Shown here: piece by piece, positions 52,137 through 61,661 of the stretch
Layout of the letters: every line of letters starts with the position of its first letter
How positions within the stretch are numbered: position 1 is the first letter of the stretch
Assembly (NCBI GenBank): GCA_947496705.1
Contig: CANMDW010000001.1
Location: 496,001 to 560,000 of the forward strand
Length of the DNA stretch: 64,000 bases
Reading direction: 5' to 3'
From: an uncultured Aquimarina sp.
GTDB taxonomy: Bacteria > Bacteroidota > Bacteroidia > Flavobacteriales > Flavobacteriaceae
Program-made: the position numbers and the translations under genes
The notes under the pieces: model-generated
Seen by the model: only the letters and a program-made list of their open reading frames with translations
What the model was told of the DNA's origin: nothing
Databases searched by the model: none

Positions 52137-52979
52137 ATGAAGAAGAATATCCTGATCCCTACAGATTTTTCTGAAAATTCGTGGAACGCTATTACATATG
52201 CACTATCATTTTTTAAAAAGGAACAATGTGATTTTTATTTTCTGCACGTTACTCCTTATACAGAAATGATGGGTGGGGATTCTTTTTATAGTTCAAAGGA
52301 TACCGTATTAGAAAAAATTACAAGTAGTGACAAAGAGCAAATGCAATCACTGCTCAAAAGAGTCGAGAAATCATCACTCAATACAAAACACCGTTTTTTT
52401 ACTATTAACGAATATATCTTCTTTGTAGACGCAATAAGAAAACAAATTAAGGAGAAGAGTATTGATTTTATTGTGATGGGTACCAAGGGAGCTTCAGGAT
52501 TAAAAGAAAAAACTATAGGAAGTAATACCGGAGATGTTATCACCAAGGTGAAGTGCCCCGTTTTGGTTATTCCAGAAAAAGCAAACTATTCCAGACCCAA
52601 AGAAATAGCATTTCCTACAGATTATAATATTTATTATAAAAGTAAGGTACTGGATACGATCACGAATATTCTCACCATGAATGCTGCTGCTTTAAGAGTG
52701 TTGCATATTGCCAAAAAAGAACAAGAATTAACAGACTTACAGAGAAAGAATAAAGATTTTCTAGACGACTTTCTGGAGGATGATATAGAACATAGTTTTC
52801 ATTTCTTATCCAATCCAAATATAGAAGAAGCCGTTCAGTGTTTTGTAGAAAGCAGAGATATTGATATGATCACTATGATTGCCAAAAACCTCAATTTTTT
52901 TCAACGCATTTTATTTCATCCTACAGTCGAAAAGATAAGCTATCATACAGAGACACCTTTTTTGGTATTGCATGAGTAG
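52137..52979 (+). CDS. Universal stress protein, tandem UspA domains
   Basis: 280 residues. KKNILIPTDFSENSWNAITYA begins domain 1, whose ATP loop is VMGTKGASGLKEKTIGSNTGD. Domain 2 (from about 150) begins EIAFPTDYNIYYKSK and lacks a good loop. It follows the REC-CRP gene by 84 bp and has its own half-site promoter. The gene next to a regulator and the two other regulated UspA genes suggest a shared role. Confidence 0.92.
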   Translation: MKKNILIPTDFSENSWNAITYALSFFKKEQCDFYFLHVTPYTEMMGGDSFYSSKDTVLEKITSSDKEQMQSLLKRVEKSSLNTKHRFFTINEYIFFVDAIRKQIKEKSIDFIVMGTKGASGLKEKTIGSNTGDVITKVKCPVLVIPEKANYSRPKEIAFPTDYNIYYKSKVLDTITNILTMNAAALRVLHIAKKEQELTDLQRKNKDFLDDFLEDDIEHSFHFLSNPNIEEAVQCFVESRDIDMITMIAKNLNFFQRILFHPTVEKISYHTETPFLVLHE

Positions 52980-53141
52980 CGTAAGTATTTAAATGAGTTC
53001 GAATTTAAGAACATAGAGTCTAGACAACCAGAAACTAGACAGAAATAAAAAGGCCAGGCCTGTTGTAGATTGTATTAGTTCAGGTTCTCTAAATCAATAC
53101 TACATTTGGAGTTAAAGAAATAAAAATTATAAAGTTTTCGT

Positions 53142-54506
53142 ATGCGCACAAGTTTAGTTAACAAATACAATATTCCGGGACCAAGATATACCAGTTATCC
53201 TACGGTTCCTTATTGGGATATCAACTCTTTTTCACTTGGAGATTGGACAAAATCTGTACGGCGTTCATTTTCAGCAAGTAACAAACCTGAAGGAATAAGT
53301 CTATATATTCATCTACCTTTTTGTGAAAGTATGTGTACATTTTGTGGATGCAACAAACGTATCACAAAACGACATGATGTAGAAGTACCCTATATAAATG
53401 CTGTCTTAAAAGAATGGCAATTGTATAGTAATCTTTTTGAAAACAAACCGAAAATAAAAGAATTACATCTGGGAGGGGGCACACCTACATTTTTTTCACC
53501 CGAGAATTTACACTATTTAATCAATGGGATTTTTTGGTGTGCTGAATTCGCAGAGAATTGTGAGTTTAGTTTTGAAGGGCACCCTAATAACACAACCCGA
53601 GAACATTTACAAGCCCTGTATGATGTAGGTTTCAGACGCGTGAGTTTTGGAGTTCAGGATTATAATGAAACCGTACAAAAAGCGATCCATCGGGTACAGC
53701 CTTTTGACAATGTAAAATATGTGACCGAAACTGCCAGGGAAATTGGTTTTACATCAATTGGGCACGATATTGTTTTTGGATTGCCATTTCAGACAGAAGA
53801 AGCAGTGATTCATACTATTTTAAAGACAAAAGAGTTACTGCCCGATCGATTAGCATTCTATAGTTATGCACATATACCCTGGCAAAAAGGAAATGGACAA
53901 CGTGGATTTAATGAATCTGATTTGCCAACAGCAGCGCAAAAACGAAAACAATATGAGATAGGTAAAAAACTATTATCTGAAGTAGGTTATACAGAGATCG
54001 GGATGGATCATTTTGCCTTACAAAACGATTCGCTATATCAATCAATGGAAAATAAGACGCTGCATCGCAATTTTATGGGGTATACAGCTTCCAAAACACA
54101 GATGATGATCGGTTTGGGAGTGTCTTCAATAAGTGACAGTTGGTATGGTTTTGCTCAAAATGTAAAAGGAATAGAAGAATACCAGCATCTGGTACAAGAA
54201 AGCATCATTCCTGTGTATCGAGGCCATATGCTAACTAAAGAAGACGAAATCATTAGGCAACATATCCTTAATTTAATGTGTCATTTTAAAACCAGTTGGA
54301 AAGAGGATCGGTTATATTTTAATGAATTACCAAATGTACTGGCCCGGCTACAGGAAATAGAAACAGATGGATTGGTAGAAATATCGGATTCTCAAATTAA
54401 AGTAACCGAAAAAGGCCGGCCGTTTGTACGCAATATATGCATGGCTTTTGACTTAAGGTTACAGCGCAATAAACCCGAAACACAGCTATTTTCTATGACG
54501 GTTTAA
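53142..54506 (+). CDS. hemN: Oxygen-independent coproporphyrinogen III oxidase
   Basis: 454 residues, radical SAM. The cluster motif CESMCTFCGC sits at about 62-71, the conserved NKYNIPGPRYTSYP at the N-terminus, LHLGGGTPTF and the SFGVQDYNETVQKAIHR segment are all present. It decarboxylates coproporphyrinogen III without oxygen, so it supports haem synthesis in anoxia. It is located directly after the FixL-like/REC-CRP pair. No full operator was found; a TACATTTG (53101-53108) may be its -7 element. Confidence 0.96.
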   Translation: MRTSLVNKYNIPGPRYTSYPTVPYWDINSFSLGDWTKSVRRSFSASNKPEGISLYIHLPFCESMCTFCGCNKRITKRHDVEVPYINAVLKEWQLYSNLFENKPKIKELHLGGGTPTFFSPENLHYLINGIFWCAEFAENCEFSFEGHPNNTTREHLQALYDVGFRRVSFGVQDYNETVQKAIHRVQPFDNVKYVTETAREIGFTSIGHDIVFGLPFQTEEAVIHTILKTKELLPDRLAFYSYAHIPWQKGNGQRGFNESDLPTAAQKRKQYEIGKKLLSEVGYTEIGMDHFALQNDSLYQSMENKTLHRNFMGYTASKTQMMIGLGVSSISDSWYGFAQNVKGIEEYQHLVQESIIPVYRGHMLTKEDEIIRQHILNLMCHFKTSWKEDRLYFNELPNVLARLQEIETDGLVEISDSQIKVTEKGRPFVRNICMAFDLRLQRNKPETQLFSMTV

Positions 54507-54567
54507 AATCGGGATAAACAGATAACAGCTTTATACAGTGATTTTCTATGAGAAATGGTATGAGTTC

Positions 54568-55722
54568 TCATTCTTCGTTGATAAGATTAAACCCTCCTTT
54601 AACCAAAAATCTATCGGTTTCTTTAGACTGGTCCCAGTTTGTCAATTTGGTATATTCATTAAAGGTTCCATCGGTTGTTACTTCCTTTTTTATAAAGACA
54701 TAGTCTGTATTGTTATTGGGATCCAGCATCAAGACGTAGGACTTATCATCTATATCGATAATTGCTTCTTCGGGTAGTGCTTTTGCGACCATTTTGTCAA
54801 CAATTATTTGTGCTTCAATAAACATTCCTGTGGCAAAATTGTGTTTAAAACCTTCGGGAAGGTGTCCGTGCACTTTTACTGTTCGGTTTTGAATATCGAC
54901 CGATGTACCAACTAAATGCACATCTGCTTGATAAGTAACCATTGAAGCTTCCGGAATTCTGAACACTATAGCTTGCCCTTTTTTGATCTTCATCACATCT
55001 TTTTCAAATACGCTAAGTTCTAAATGGATATGATCGGTATTTACAATTTCCAAAATTTCATCAGCAGGTGATACATATACCCCTTTGTTTACGTGCACTT
55101 TGGTAACACTGCCATTAATTGGAGAAAAAAGTGTCACCGTAGAGATTATCTTTCCATTTTTAACCGAAGCCGGGTCGATATTTAGCATCGTTAGTTTTTT
55201 CTGAAGTCCGTTATACATAGCAAGTGCCCTTTTGTATTCGCTTTCTGCTTTCAAATAGTTTTTTTGCGAAGTGATCTTTTCGGCGACTAAGGTTTTTTGA
55301 CGTTCATATTCCGATTTTAAAAAAGATAATTGTTGTGCTACTTCCAGGTATTCCTGTTGCATTGCCACAAAGTCGGGATTTTCAATCGTAACCAATGGTT
55401 GTCCCTTATGTACTTTATCTCCGATAAGTAGTGAAGTGTTTTTGATGTATCCGCCGGCATAAGCACTGATTACAGCCCTGTTTTGTGGTGGGACATCGAT
55501 CATTCCGGTAGTTTGTACAATGATAGGAAACGGTTGTTCACTAATGGATTCCAGTTTCATGTCATTTCCTTCAAATTGTTCTTTGGTGATTAGTATCCTG
55601 TCGTCGTTTACCATCACTTCTTCTTGTTTTTCTGAAGTATCTCTATTGTTTTTAGATCGACCACAACTCCATATCAAAAAAATGATAACAGAGAAAGATA
55701 ATATGTGTCTAATATGTTGCAT
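54568..55722 (-). CDS. CusB-type RND periplasmic adaptor lipoprotein
   Basis: 384 residues. Lipoprotein signal ending FLIWSC. Barrel-sandwich domain with SAYAGGYIKNTSLLIGDKVHKGQPLVTIENPDFV, hairpin about 135-185, and beta-barrel and membrane-proximal domains ending before residue 350. It belongs to the CusB/CzcB heavy-metal branch. It is followed by nothing on this strand and lies 10 bp after the RND-OMF fusion gene. Confidence 0.93.
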   Translation of the reverse strand: MQHIRHILSFSVIIFLIWSCGRSKNNRDTSEKQEEVMVNDDRILITKEQFEGNDMKLESISEQPFPIIVQTTGMIDVPPQNRAVISAYAGGYIKNTSLLIGDKVHKGQPLVTIENPDFVAMQQEYLEVAQQLSFLKSEYERQKTLVAEKITSQKNYLKAESEYKRALAMYNGLQKKLTMLNIDPASVKNGKIISTVTLFSPINGSVTKVHVNKGVYVSPADEILEIVNTDHIHLELSVFEKDVMKIKKGQAIVFRIPEASMVTYQADVHLVGTSVDIQNRTVKVHGHLPEGFKHNFATGMFIEAQIIVDKMVAKALPEEAIIDIDDKSYVLMLDPNNNTDYVFIKKEVTTDGTFNEYTKLTNWDQSKETDRFLVKGGFNLINEE

Positions 55723-55732
55723 AATGCATGTC

Positions 55733-58700
55733 TTATAAGGTTAAATAAGTAAGTTTGATTACCGTCTGATTATATTTGCTAAGATTTTCCAGATAGTTTA
55801 ATTTCATTTCGTAAGCATTTTCTAAACTTTGGATGTACTGAAAAAAATCAATTTCACCACTTTGATAACTTAATGTTGCTGTTTTGAGGATTTCTTCGGA
55901 AAGCATTTTTCCTTCTTCATCATAATACGAGAGCGTTTCTTCGTATTTCTTTAAGGCGGTCATCAGCTGAAGATAAAGGCCATTAAGGTGAGCTTTGTAA
56001 TCTTCTGCTTGTGTTTCGGCTATTTCCTGGGCTACTTTTGAAGCTTTTATTTTTGAAGCATTTCCACCAAAAAGCAAAGGGATTTTTAGACCGATCTGGT
56101 ATCCATATAAATGATCATTCAATCCAGAGTTACTTCCCCGAAAATAATTGAGGCTTATGTCTGGTAGCAGCATTTGCTTTTCATACCCTCTTTTTGCTAT
56201 GAATAAGGATTTTTTATGTTCAAAATAGGTGATTCCGATATTCTTTTCTATGGCAATATTTTGTATTGGAAGTTTTTCTAAAGAAATGGTTGCAACACGG
56301 AAGCTTTTTTCACTTTGAACCACTTTTTGCAACTGCGCATATGCTGCCACAACATCCTGCTGAGCTTGTTTGTAGACGGTTTTTACTTGTTTTTGTTTGG
56401 CTTGTGCTGTAATCTTTTCCAGATAGTTGCTTTCACCAAGTTCGAACCTGCGTTTTGCAGCATAGGCAAACGTTTCATACAGGCTGTCCAGATTTTGGTA
56501 CACTTTCTCCTTTTCCATTTCGTATTGAAGCCGATAGTATGTTAAGGTAACATCTCGTTTTATCGTCTGTTTCTGTATATTGTAGGAGCTGGTTTCCAGG
56601 GTTACATTTGCTTTGTTCACCTTTTTACCGGCAAAATAAACTGTTGGGAACAGAAAACTTTGTTGTATCCCAAATACACCAATGGGCCTATCGTTTACTG
56701 CCAGGTTGTTTTCATCATAATGGTAGTACACCTCGGTCTTGTCAAAACTAAAAGCACTGCCAACCAGGGCATCGGCTTCCTCAATCTTTAGCCCGGCAGC
56801 TTTGAGGCCTGCATTATTGCCCAGTGCCATTTCCCGAACTTCTTCAAAACTTAAGGGTTTTTCCTGTGCCCGGCTTTGTTGAAAAGAAATGAGTAACAGC
56901 AATATGGTAATACCTGTAATGCCTTTTTTACCAGCTGTTTCAGCCACTTTGATTTCTTTTTCGGTATCAAAAATCGAATACAGTACCGGTAAGACGACCA
57001 AAGTTAATAGCGTAGCTGTAACCAATCCACCAATTACAACGGTTGCCAATGGGCGTTGTACTTCTGCTCCGGCACTGGTCGAAATAGCCATTGGTAAGAA
57101 CCCTAATGCTGCGGCTGCGGCTGTAAGCAATACAGCACGCAAACGATCTTTGGTCCCTCGAATAATGCGTTCATCTTTCTGCTTCATACCTTGATGTTTT
57201 AATTCTTTAAAATGTTCTATCAATACGATTCCGTTAAGAACTGCAATACCAAATAAGGCGATAAAACCTACCCCGGCAGAAATACTAAAAGGCATATCGC
57301 GAACCCATAACAGTAATATGCCACCCACTGCCGCCAGGGGAATGGCAGAATAAACGATGAGCGCTTCTTTTACCGATCCAAATGCAAAGTAGAGTAGGAT
57401 AAAAATGAGGATCAGAGCAATGGGGACAGCTACTTTTAAGCGTTTGGTGGCACTTTGTAAATTTTCGAACTGTCCGCCGTAGGTAATGGAGTATCCTACA
57501 GGAAGCTGCAGGTTGTTTTCGATGCTTTCCTGCACATCATCTACTACAGATTGTAGGTCACGGTTTCTAACATTTACCCCTATCACAATTCTACGTTTGG
57601 TATCATCTCTGGAAATTTTAGCGGCACCTTTCGGATAAGAAATATCAGCCAATTCACTCAGTGGTATTTTACCTCCTTTGGGTAGATCTATATAGAGGTT
57701 TTTTAGATTAGAAATATCCTTTCGGCTATTTTTGTCTAACCGCAGTACGAGATCAAATCGTTTTTCTCCTTCAAAAACACTTCCCAGGGTATGGCCGGCA
57801 AACCCCATAGATATCATCTCATTTACATCTGCAATATTGAGACCATATCGGGCTATTTTATTTCGATTATATTTTACATTCATTTGTGGTAAACCTACGA
57901 TCTTCTCTACTGTAATATCTGATGCTCCGTCTACGTCGGTTATGAGTCTTTTGATTTCATTTGCTTTTTTACTAAGTATCTTGAGATCTTCACCAAATAT
58001 TTTGATGGCAATATCTGCCCGAACTCCGGTAATGAGCTCATTAAAACGCATTTCTATTGGTTGGGTAAATTCTACTTCCATTCCCGGAATTATCTGAAGC
58101 GCTTCTTTAAATTTATCGGCCAATTCGTCTTTAGATTTTGCAGAAACCCATTCTCTTTTGGGATGTAAAGTGATGATCACATCGCTTTGTTCCATAGACA
58201 TGGGGTCGGTAGGTATTTCGGCTGCACCGATTCGGCTCACTACCTGTTTAATTTCAGGAAATTCTTTGATAAGAATTTTTTCAATTTTGGTAGTAATTTC
58301 TATAGTATTGCTTAAGGAAGTCCCGGTTTTTAATACAGGTTGAATCACAAAATCACCTTCATCGAGTGTAGGGACAAACTCGCTCCCAATCGTAGTAAAA
58401 AGATATATGGCAATAGCAAGAAGGAGAGAAGCAATACTAAGCACTATTTTTTTACTGGCTAAAGCCCAGCGAATGGCCGGCTCATATAATTTGTTTAAGA
58501 ATCGCATAAGGCGAACCGATATATTTCTATGAGATGTTTCTGAAGGCTTCAAAAATAGTGTTGAGACTACTGGCACATAGGTGAAACAAAAAATCATTGC
58601 TCCAATCAGAGCAAAACTAAAAGTCATCGCCATAGGTCTGAACATTTTTCCTTCTACACCACTTAAAGAAAGAATAGGGATAAATACAATAAGGATGATC

Positions 58701-60073
58701 AATTGCCCGAAAATAGCAGAATTCATCATTTTGGAAGCGCTTTTTAAAATAATACGATCATTTGCTTCTTTTTTTTCTGAGATAGATAACCCTGCCAATT
58801 CACGACTTTGAGAAGTGATCTGAAAAGCCACATATTCTACAATGATAACTGCTCCATCTATAATAATACCAAAATCTATAGCTCCCAGGCTCATCAGATT
58901 GGCATCTACTTCAAAAAGATACATTAATGACAAAGCAAATAATAAACACAATGGAATAACAGAGGCTATCACCAGCCCCGAACGGATATTTCCCAAAAGA
59001 AGTACGACGACAAAGATTACTATTAGACAACCAAGTACTAGGTTTTCGACTACAGTAAACGTGGTTTTTTTGATTAACTCGCTACGATCTAAAAAACCAT
59101 TAATATAGACCCCTTCTGGCAACGATTTTGAAATAGAGGCAATGCGATCCTTTACAGCATCAATAACTTTTTTGGAATTGGCGTCTTTGAGCATCATTAC
59201 CTGTCCTAATACTTTTTCACCTTCGCCATTACCGGTAATGGCTCCAAAACGAGTCGCACTGCCATAACCAACGGTAGCAATGTTTTTAATGTATATAGGA
59301 GTCCCGTTTACATTTTTAACTATAATATTCCTGATATCTTCTAGTGAAGTGACCAACCCTTCTCCGCGTATAAAATATGCCTGGTTTGCCTTTTCGATAT
59401 ATCCTCCGCCTGTAACACTATTGTTTTTTTCTAAAGCGTTAAATACATCGGCAGTATTAATATTCATTGCCTTTAGTTTTTTGGTATTGATGGCAACTTC
59501 ATATTGTTTTAAATACCCACCCCAGGTATTTACCTCGACTACTCCGGGAATTCCCGAAAGTTGACGTTTCACTATCCAGTCCTGGATTGTTCTCAGGTCT
59601 GTAGCAGTGTATGCATCTTTATATTCTGGTTTTGTATCTAAAATGTACTGATAAATTTCACCAAGCCCGGTAGTAATGGGGCCCATTTCAGGAGATCCGA
59701 AACTTTCCGGAATTTTTTCTGAAGCAGATTTGATCTTTTCGGCAATAAGCTGCCTTGGCAGATAGGTCCCCATATAGTCTTCAAAAACTATAGTTACTAC
59801 CGAAAGGCCGAATTTGGATACAGATCTGATTTCAATCACTCCCGGTAGGTTGGCCATTTCTAGCTCTACAGGATATGTGATAAATTGTTCCATATCCTGC
59901 GTAGAGAGATTGCGTGAGGTAGTGATAACCTGTACTTGATTATTGGTAACGTCGGGGACAGCTCCAATTGGGATTTTGGTTAAAGAATAGATCCCAAAAC
60001 CTATTATAAAAAAGGTAAACAAAAGAATAATAAGCTTATTCTTTATACTTAATTGTATGATATATGACAACAT
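55733..60073 (-). CDS. CusA/CzcA RND pump fused to an outer-membrane factor
   Basis: 1446 residues. Residues 1 to about 1035 are a heavy-metal RND transporter with twelve membrane helices and typical motifs (IPIGAVPDVTNNQVQV, SLGAIDFGIIIDGAVI, GEFVPTLDEGDF-like region). A hydrophobic segment, ITGITILLLLISFQQSRAQ (about 1042-1060), follows, and then a TolC-type OEP domain runs to the end. The segment looks like a signal peptide caught inside a fusion. It should export Cu, Ag, Zn, Co or Cd with the CusB-type adaptor. Such fusions occur in Bacteroidota. Confidence 0.93.
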   Translation of the reverse strand: MLSYIIQLSIKNKLIILLFTFFIIGFGIYSLTKIPIGAVPDVTNNQVQVITTSRNLSTQDMEQFITYPVELEMANLPGVIEIRSVSKFGLSVVTIVFEDYMGTYLPRQLIAEKIKSASEKIPESFGSPEMGPITTGLGEIYQYILDTKPEYKDAYTATDLRTIQDWIVKRQLSGIPGVVEVNTWGGYLKQYEVAINTKKLKAMNINTADVFNALEKNNSVTGGGYIEKANQAYFIRGEGLVTSLEDIRNIIVKNVNGTPIYIKNIATVGYGSATRFGAITGNGEGEKVLGQVMMLKDANSKKVIDAVKDRIASISKSLPEGVYINGFLDRSELIKKTTFTVVENLVLGCLIVIFVVVLLLGNIRSGLVIASVIPLCLLFALSLMYLFEVDANLMSLGAIDFGIIIDGAVIIVEYVAFQITSQSRELAGLSISEKKEANDRIILKSASKMMNSAIFGQLIILIVFIPILSLSGVEGKMFRPMAMTFSFALIGAMIFCFTYVPVVSTLFLKPSETSHRNISVRLMRFLNKLYEPAIRWALASKKIVLSIASLLLAIAIYLFTTIGSEFVPTLDEGDFVIQPVLKTGTSLSNTIEITTKIEKILIKEFPEIKQVVSRIGAAEIPTDPMSMEQSDVIITLHPKREWVSAKSKDELADKFKEALQIIPGMEVEFTQPIEMRFNELITGVRADIAIKIFGEDLKILSKKANEIKRLITDVDGASDITVEKIVGLPQMNVKYNRNKIARYGLNIADVNEMISMGFAGHTLGSVFEGEKRFDLVLRLDKNSRKDISNLKNLYIDLPKGGKIPLSELADISYPKGAAKISRDDTKRRIVIGVNVRNRDLQSVVDDVQESIENNLQLPVGYSITYGGQFENLQSATKRLKVAVPIALILIFILLYFAFGSVKEALIVYSAIPLAAVGGILLLWVRDMPFSISAGVGFIALFGIAVLNGIVLIEHFKELKHQGMKQKDERIIRGTKDRLRAVLLTAAAAALGFLPMAISTSAGAEVQRPLATVVIGGLVTATLLTLVVLPVLYSIFDTEKEIKVAETAGKKGITGITILLLLISFQQSRAQEKPLSFEEVREMALGNNAGLKAAGLKIEEADALVGSAFSFDKTEVYYHYDENNLAVNDRPIGVFGIQQSFLFPTVYFAGKKVNKANVTLETSSYNIQKQTIKRDVTLTYYRLQYEMEKEKVYQNLDSLYETFAYAAKRRFELGESNYLEKITAQAKQKQVKTVYKQAQQDVVAAYAQLQKVVQSEKSFRVATISLEKLPIQNIAIEKNIGITYFEHKKSLFIAKRGYEKQMLLPDISLNYFRGSNSGLNDHLYGYQIGLKIPLLFGGNASKIKASKVAQEIAETQAEDYKAHLNGLYLQLMTALKKYEETLSYYDEEGKMLSEEILKTATLSYQSGEIDFFQYIQSLENAYEMKLNYLENLSKYNQTVIKLTYLTL

Positions 60074-60143
60074 AACTCATAGATAAACGGTTACAAATCA
60101 TTCATAAAATAGTTTATGAATATACGATCGATATCAATGTAGA

Positions 60144-60542
60144 TTATGAGTATCTGGGAGGTTGAAAAATATCAGATCTTTCCAGAAAAGAATAAGATTC
60201 CTGATAGAAGAAGTGAGAAACTGTATCGGCTACAGCTGTCACTTTTGGTAGCTCTACATCGGTTTGGATAAGAACAAATACCGTAAAAATATGTGTACAC
60301 GATTGGTGACTGAAAGGTAGTTGTTCATGATCTTCCCTTTCTTCCTGATGCTTTTTGCTATGCTCTTCCTTCAGTTTTCCATAATGCTTGGAGATAAATA
60401 CAAAGAAACCATCACCGTATTCCTTATTATGGAACTGAGCATGCGCTATCAATTCATCAAGTTGTACAATATCGGTAAGATCGATATTGACACTTTGAGA
60501 GAGCACAAAGGAAGATAGTAGTATTGCTAAAAATTTTGTCAT
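60144..60542 (-). CDS. Small exported protein ahead of the Cus operon
   Basis: 132 residues with a signal peptide (about 1-16). A short His/Glu/Lys-rich middle (KEEHSKKHQEEREDHEQLPFSH) could bind metal. A Cys-containing C-terminal half follows. Seventy bp upstream of the RND gene and on the same strand, so it probably belongs to the metal-efflux operon, as a metal sensor or chaperone. Not recognised. Confidence 0.68.
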   Translation of the reverse strand: MTKFLAILLSSFVLSQSVNIDLTDIVQLDELIAHAQFHNKEYGDGFFVFISKHYGKLKEEHSKKHQEEREDHEQLPFSHQSCTHIFTVFVLIQTDVELPKVTAVADTVSHFFYQESYSFLERSDIFQPPRYS

Positions 60543-60954
60543 AGACTTGTGTACGAAAATACAGATAAAAAAGTAAACTTAAAAACAATAAAAGTTGTAT
60601 ACACTGAATTTTGAATCGATCGTATTAAAAAACAGAAGTGTACTATTTATTATGGTAATGAATATCTTCTGAATGACTTCACTATATAGTTACAGACACT
60701 AACTATATATCCTACATTGACAGAAGTATCCGGAAGTTTATTAAAAAATGAAGAGAGAACGACGTTTTAAAAATATAAAACACTAACAATCAAGATCTGA
60801 CAGGTTCTAAAAACCTGTCAGGTCTGATTTCGTGATAAAAAGATATTTTCTGAAGATCTGCCTGAATATTACTGATACATTAATGGATTATGGAGATTTC
60901 GTCAATGTTTTAGAAAACTTTCGGATGCTAGTGTCTAATTGTATACTATTACTC
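60543..60954. other. Intergenic region
   Basis: No gene seen. It contains the GACAGGTT palindrome (60797-60821) and an inverted TAACTATATA / TATATAGTTA pair near 60689-60712 that could be an operator. Confidence 0.35.
60797..60821. repeat. GACAGG palindrome
   Basis: CTGACAGGTT (60797-60806) and AACCTGTCAG (60812-60821), 10-bp perfect stem with a 5-nt loop. Same type as 43814-43838. No T run; a repeat or transcription stop. Confidence 0.55.
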
Positions 60955-61307
60955 CTATTCCCCGGTTTTTTCAGGACCTTTCTTATCTGTAATTAACGAT
61001 TCTAGTTTCTCTAATGTACCCAAAGACAGCTCATGTAAGAGTTTACTAATCTTTGCAGCATGCACAGGATCTTTTGCTTTAATAGCGTACAAAGCATAAC
61101 GCTCTGTATCATGATAACTCTCTGACGGATACCATTCTAACAGGTCATTGGGAGTACAGTCAAGTGCCAGGCAAATTTTTTCTAACGTCTTTAAATGCAC
61201 ACTACCCAGTTCATCTCTTACGATCCGACTCGCCATTTGTTTTGTAAAACCTTTCCCTGTTAAATTCCTCTAAGCTTAAAAAGCTCATCAAATTTATATT
61301 GTAATAT
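60955..61307 (-). pseudogene. Broken XRE-type (Cro/CI) transcriptional regulator
   Basis: The intact-looking 3' part (61236-60955) gives MASRIVRDELGSVHLKTLEKICLALDCTPNDLLEWYPSE, the recognition half of an XRE helix-turn-helix, plus a helical tail. Upstream, another frame gives LQYKFDELFKLRGI, the expected N-terminus, ended by a TAA (61262-61260). The residues between (about 6, roughly 17-20 nt) are missing and the frame is shifted. The expected ATG is ATA at 61305-61307. I conclude it is a non-functional repressor, or a short form from 61236. Confidence 0.6.
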
Positions 61308-61565
61308 ATTTATATAAAATTACAGCTAATAGCTTTTTAATTGTACTTAATAGCTTATAAAAATAATGAAATAACGTTAAATTGTAATGAAATAGCTTTA
61401 AATTATAATTATTTTTACTTAATTAATCATTAAATAAATTTAAAAAAGTTTAAAATAAAGTAATAAAAATATGAATTAAAGTATTTTATATATGAAATAA
61501 CTATTAAATAGTATGAAATTACTTACATTAAGTATGTAATAATTTTTTTTAATTATAATTATACT
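61308..61565. other. Very AT-rich non-coding region
   Basis: The most AT-rich stretch of the window, with few GC bases and no open frame. AATAGCTT-like units recur at about 61329, 61349, 61371 (as AATAACGTT) and 61391, roughly 20 nt apart. It is upstream of the broken XRE gene and may be its old operator region or acquired DNA. Confidence 0.45.
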
Positions 61566-61572
61566 ATGTCTG

Positions 61573-61622
61573 ACTGCCAGACAGGCTGGTCGGTAGACAG
61601 GCAAAAAAGTTTACATCACTTC
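61573..61622 (-). repeat. Dispersed 50-bp repeat, copy 2
   Basis: On the minus strand it begins GAAGTGATGTAAACTTTTTT and proceeds into GCCTGTCTACCGACCAGCC, matching 33475-33524 at 46 of 50. It lies 40 bp after the stop of the hydroxylase gene, like the other copies after gene ends. Confidence 0.75.
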
Positions 61623-61661
61623 GTTCATAAAACAGTGATCAATAGGTATCGTTTTTCTATA

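Noticed and set aside
53065..53108. Regulated operator upstream of hemN
   Set aside because: A TACATTTG -7 element is present, but the 14 bases at the expected operator place show neither half-site.
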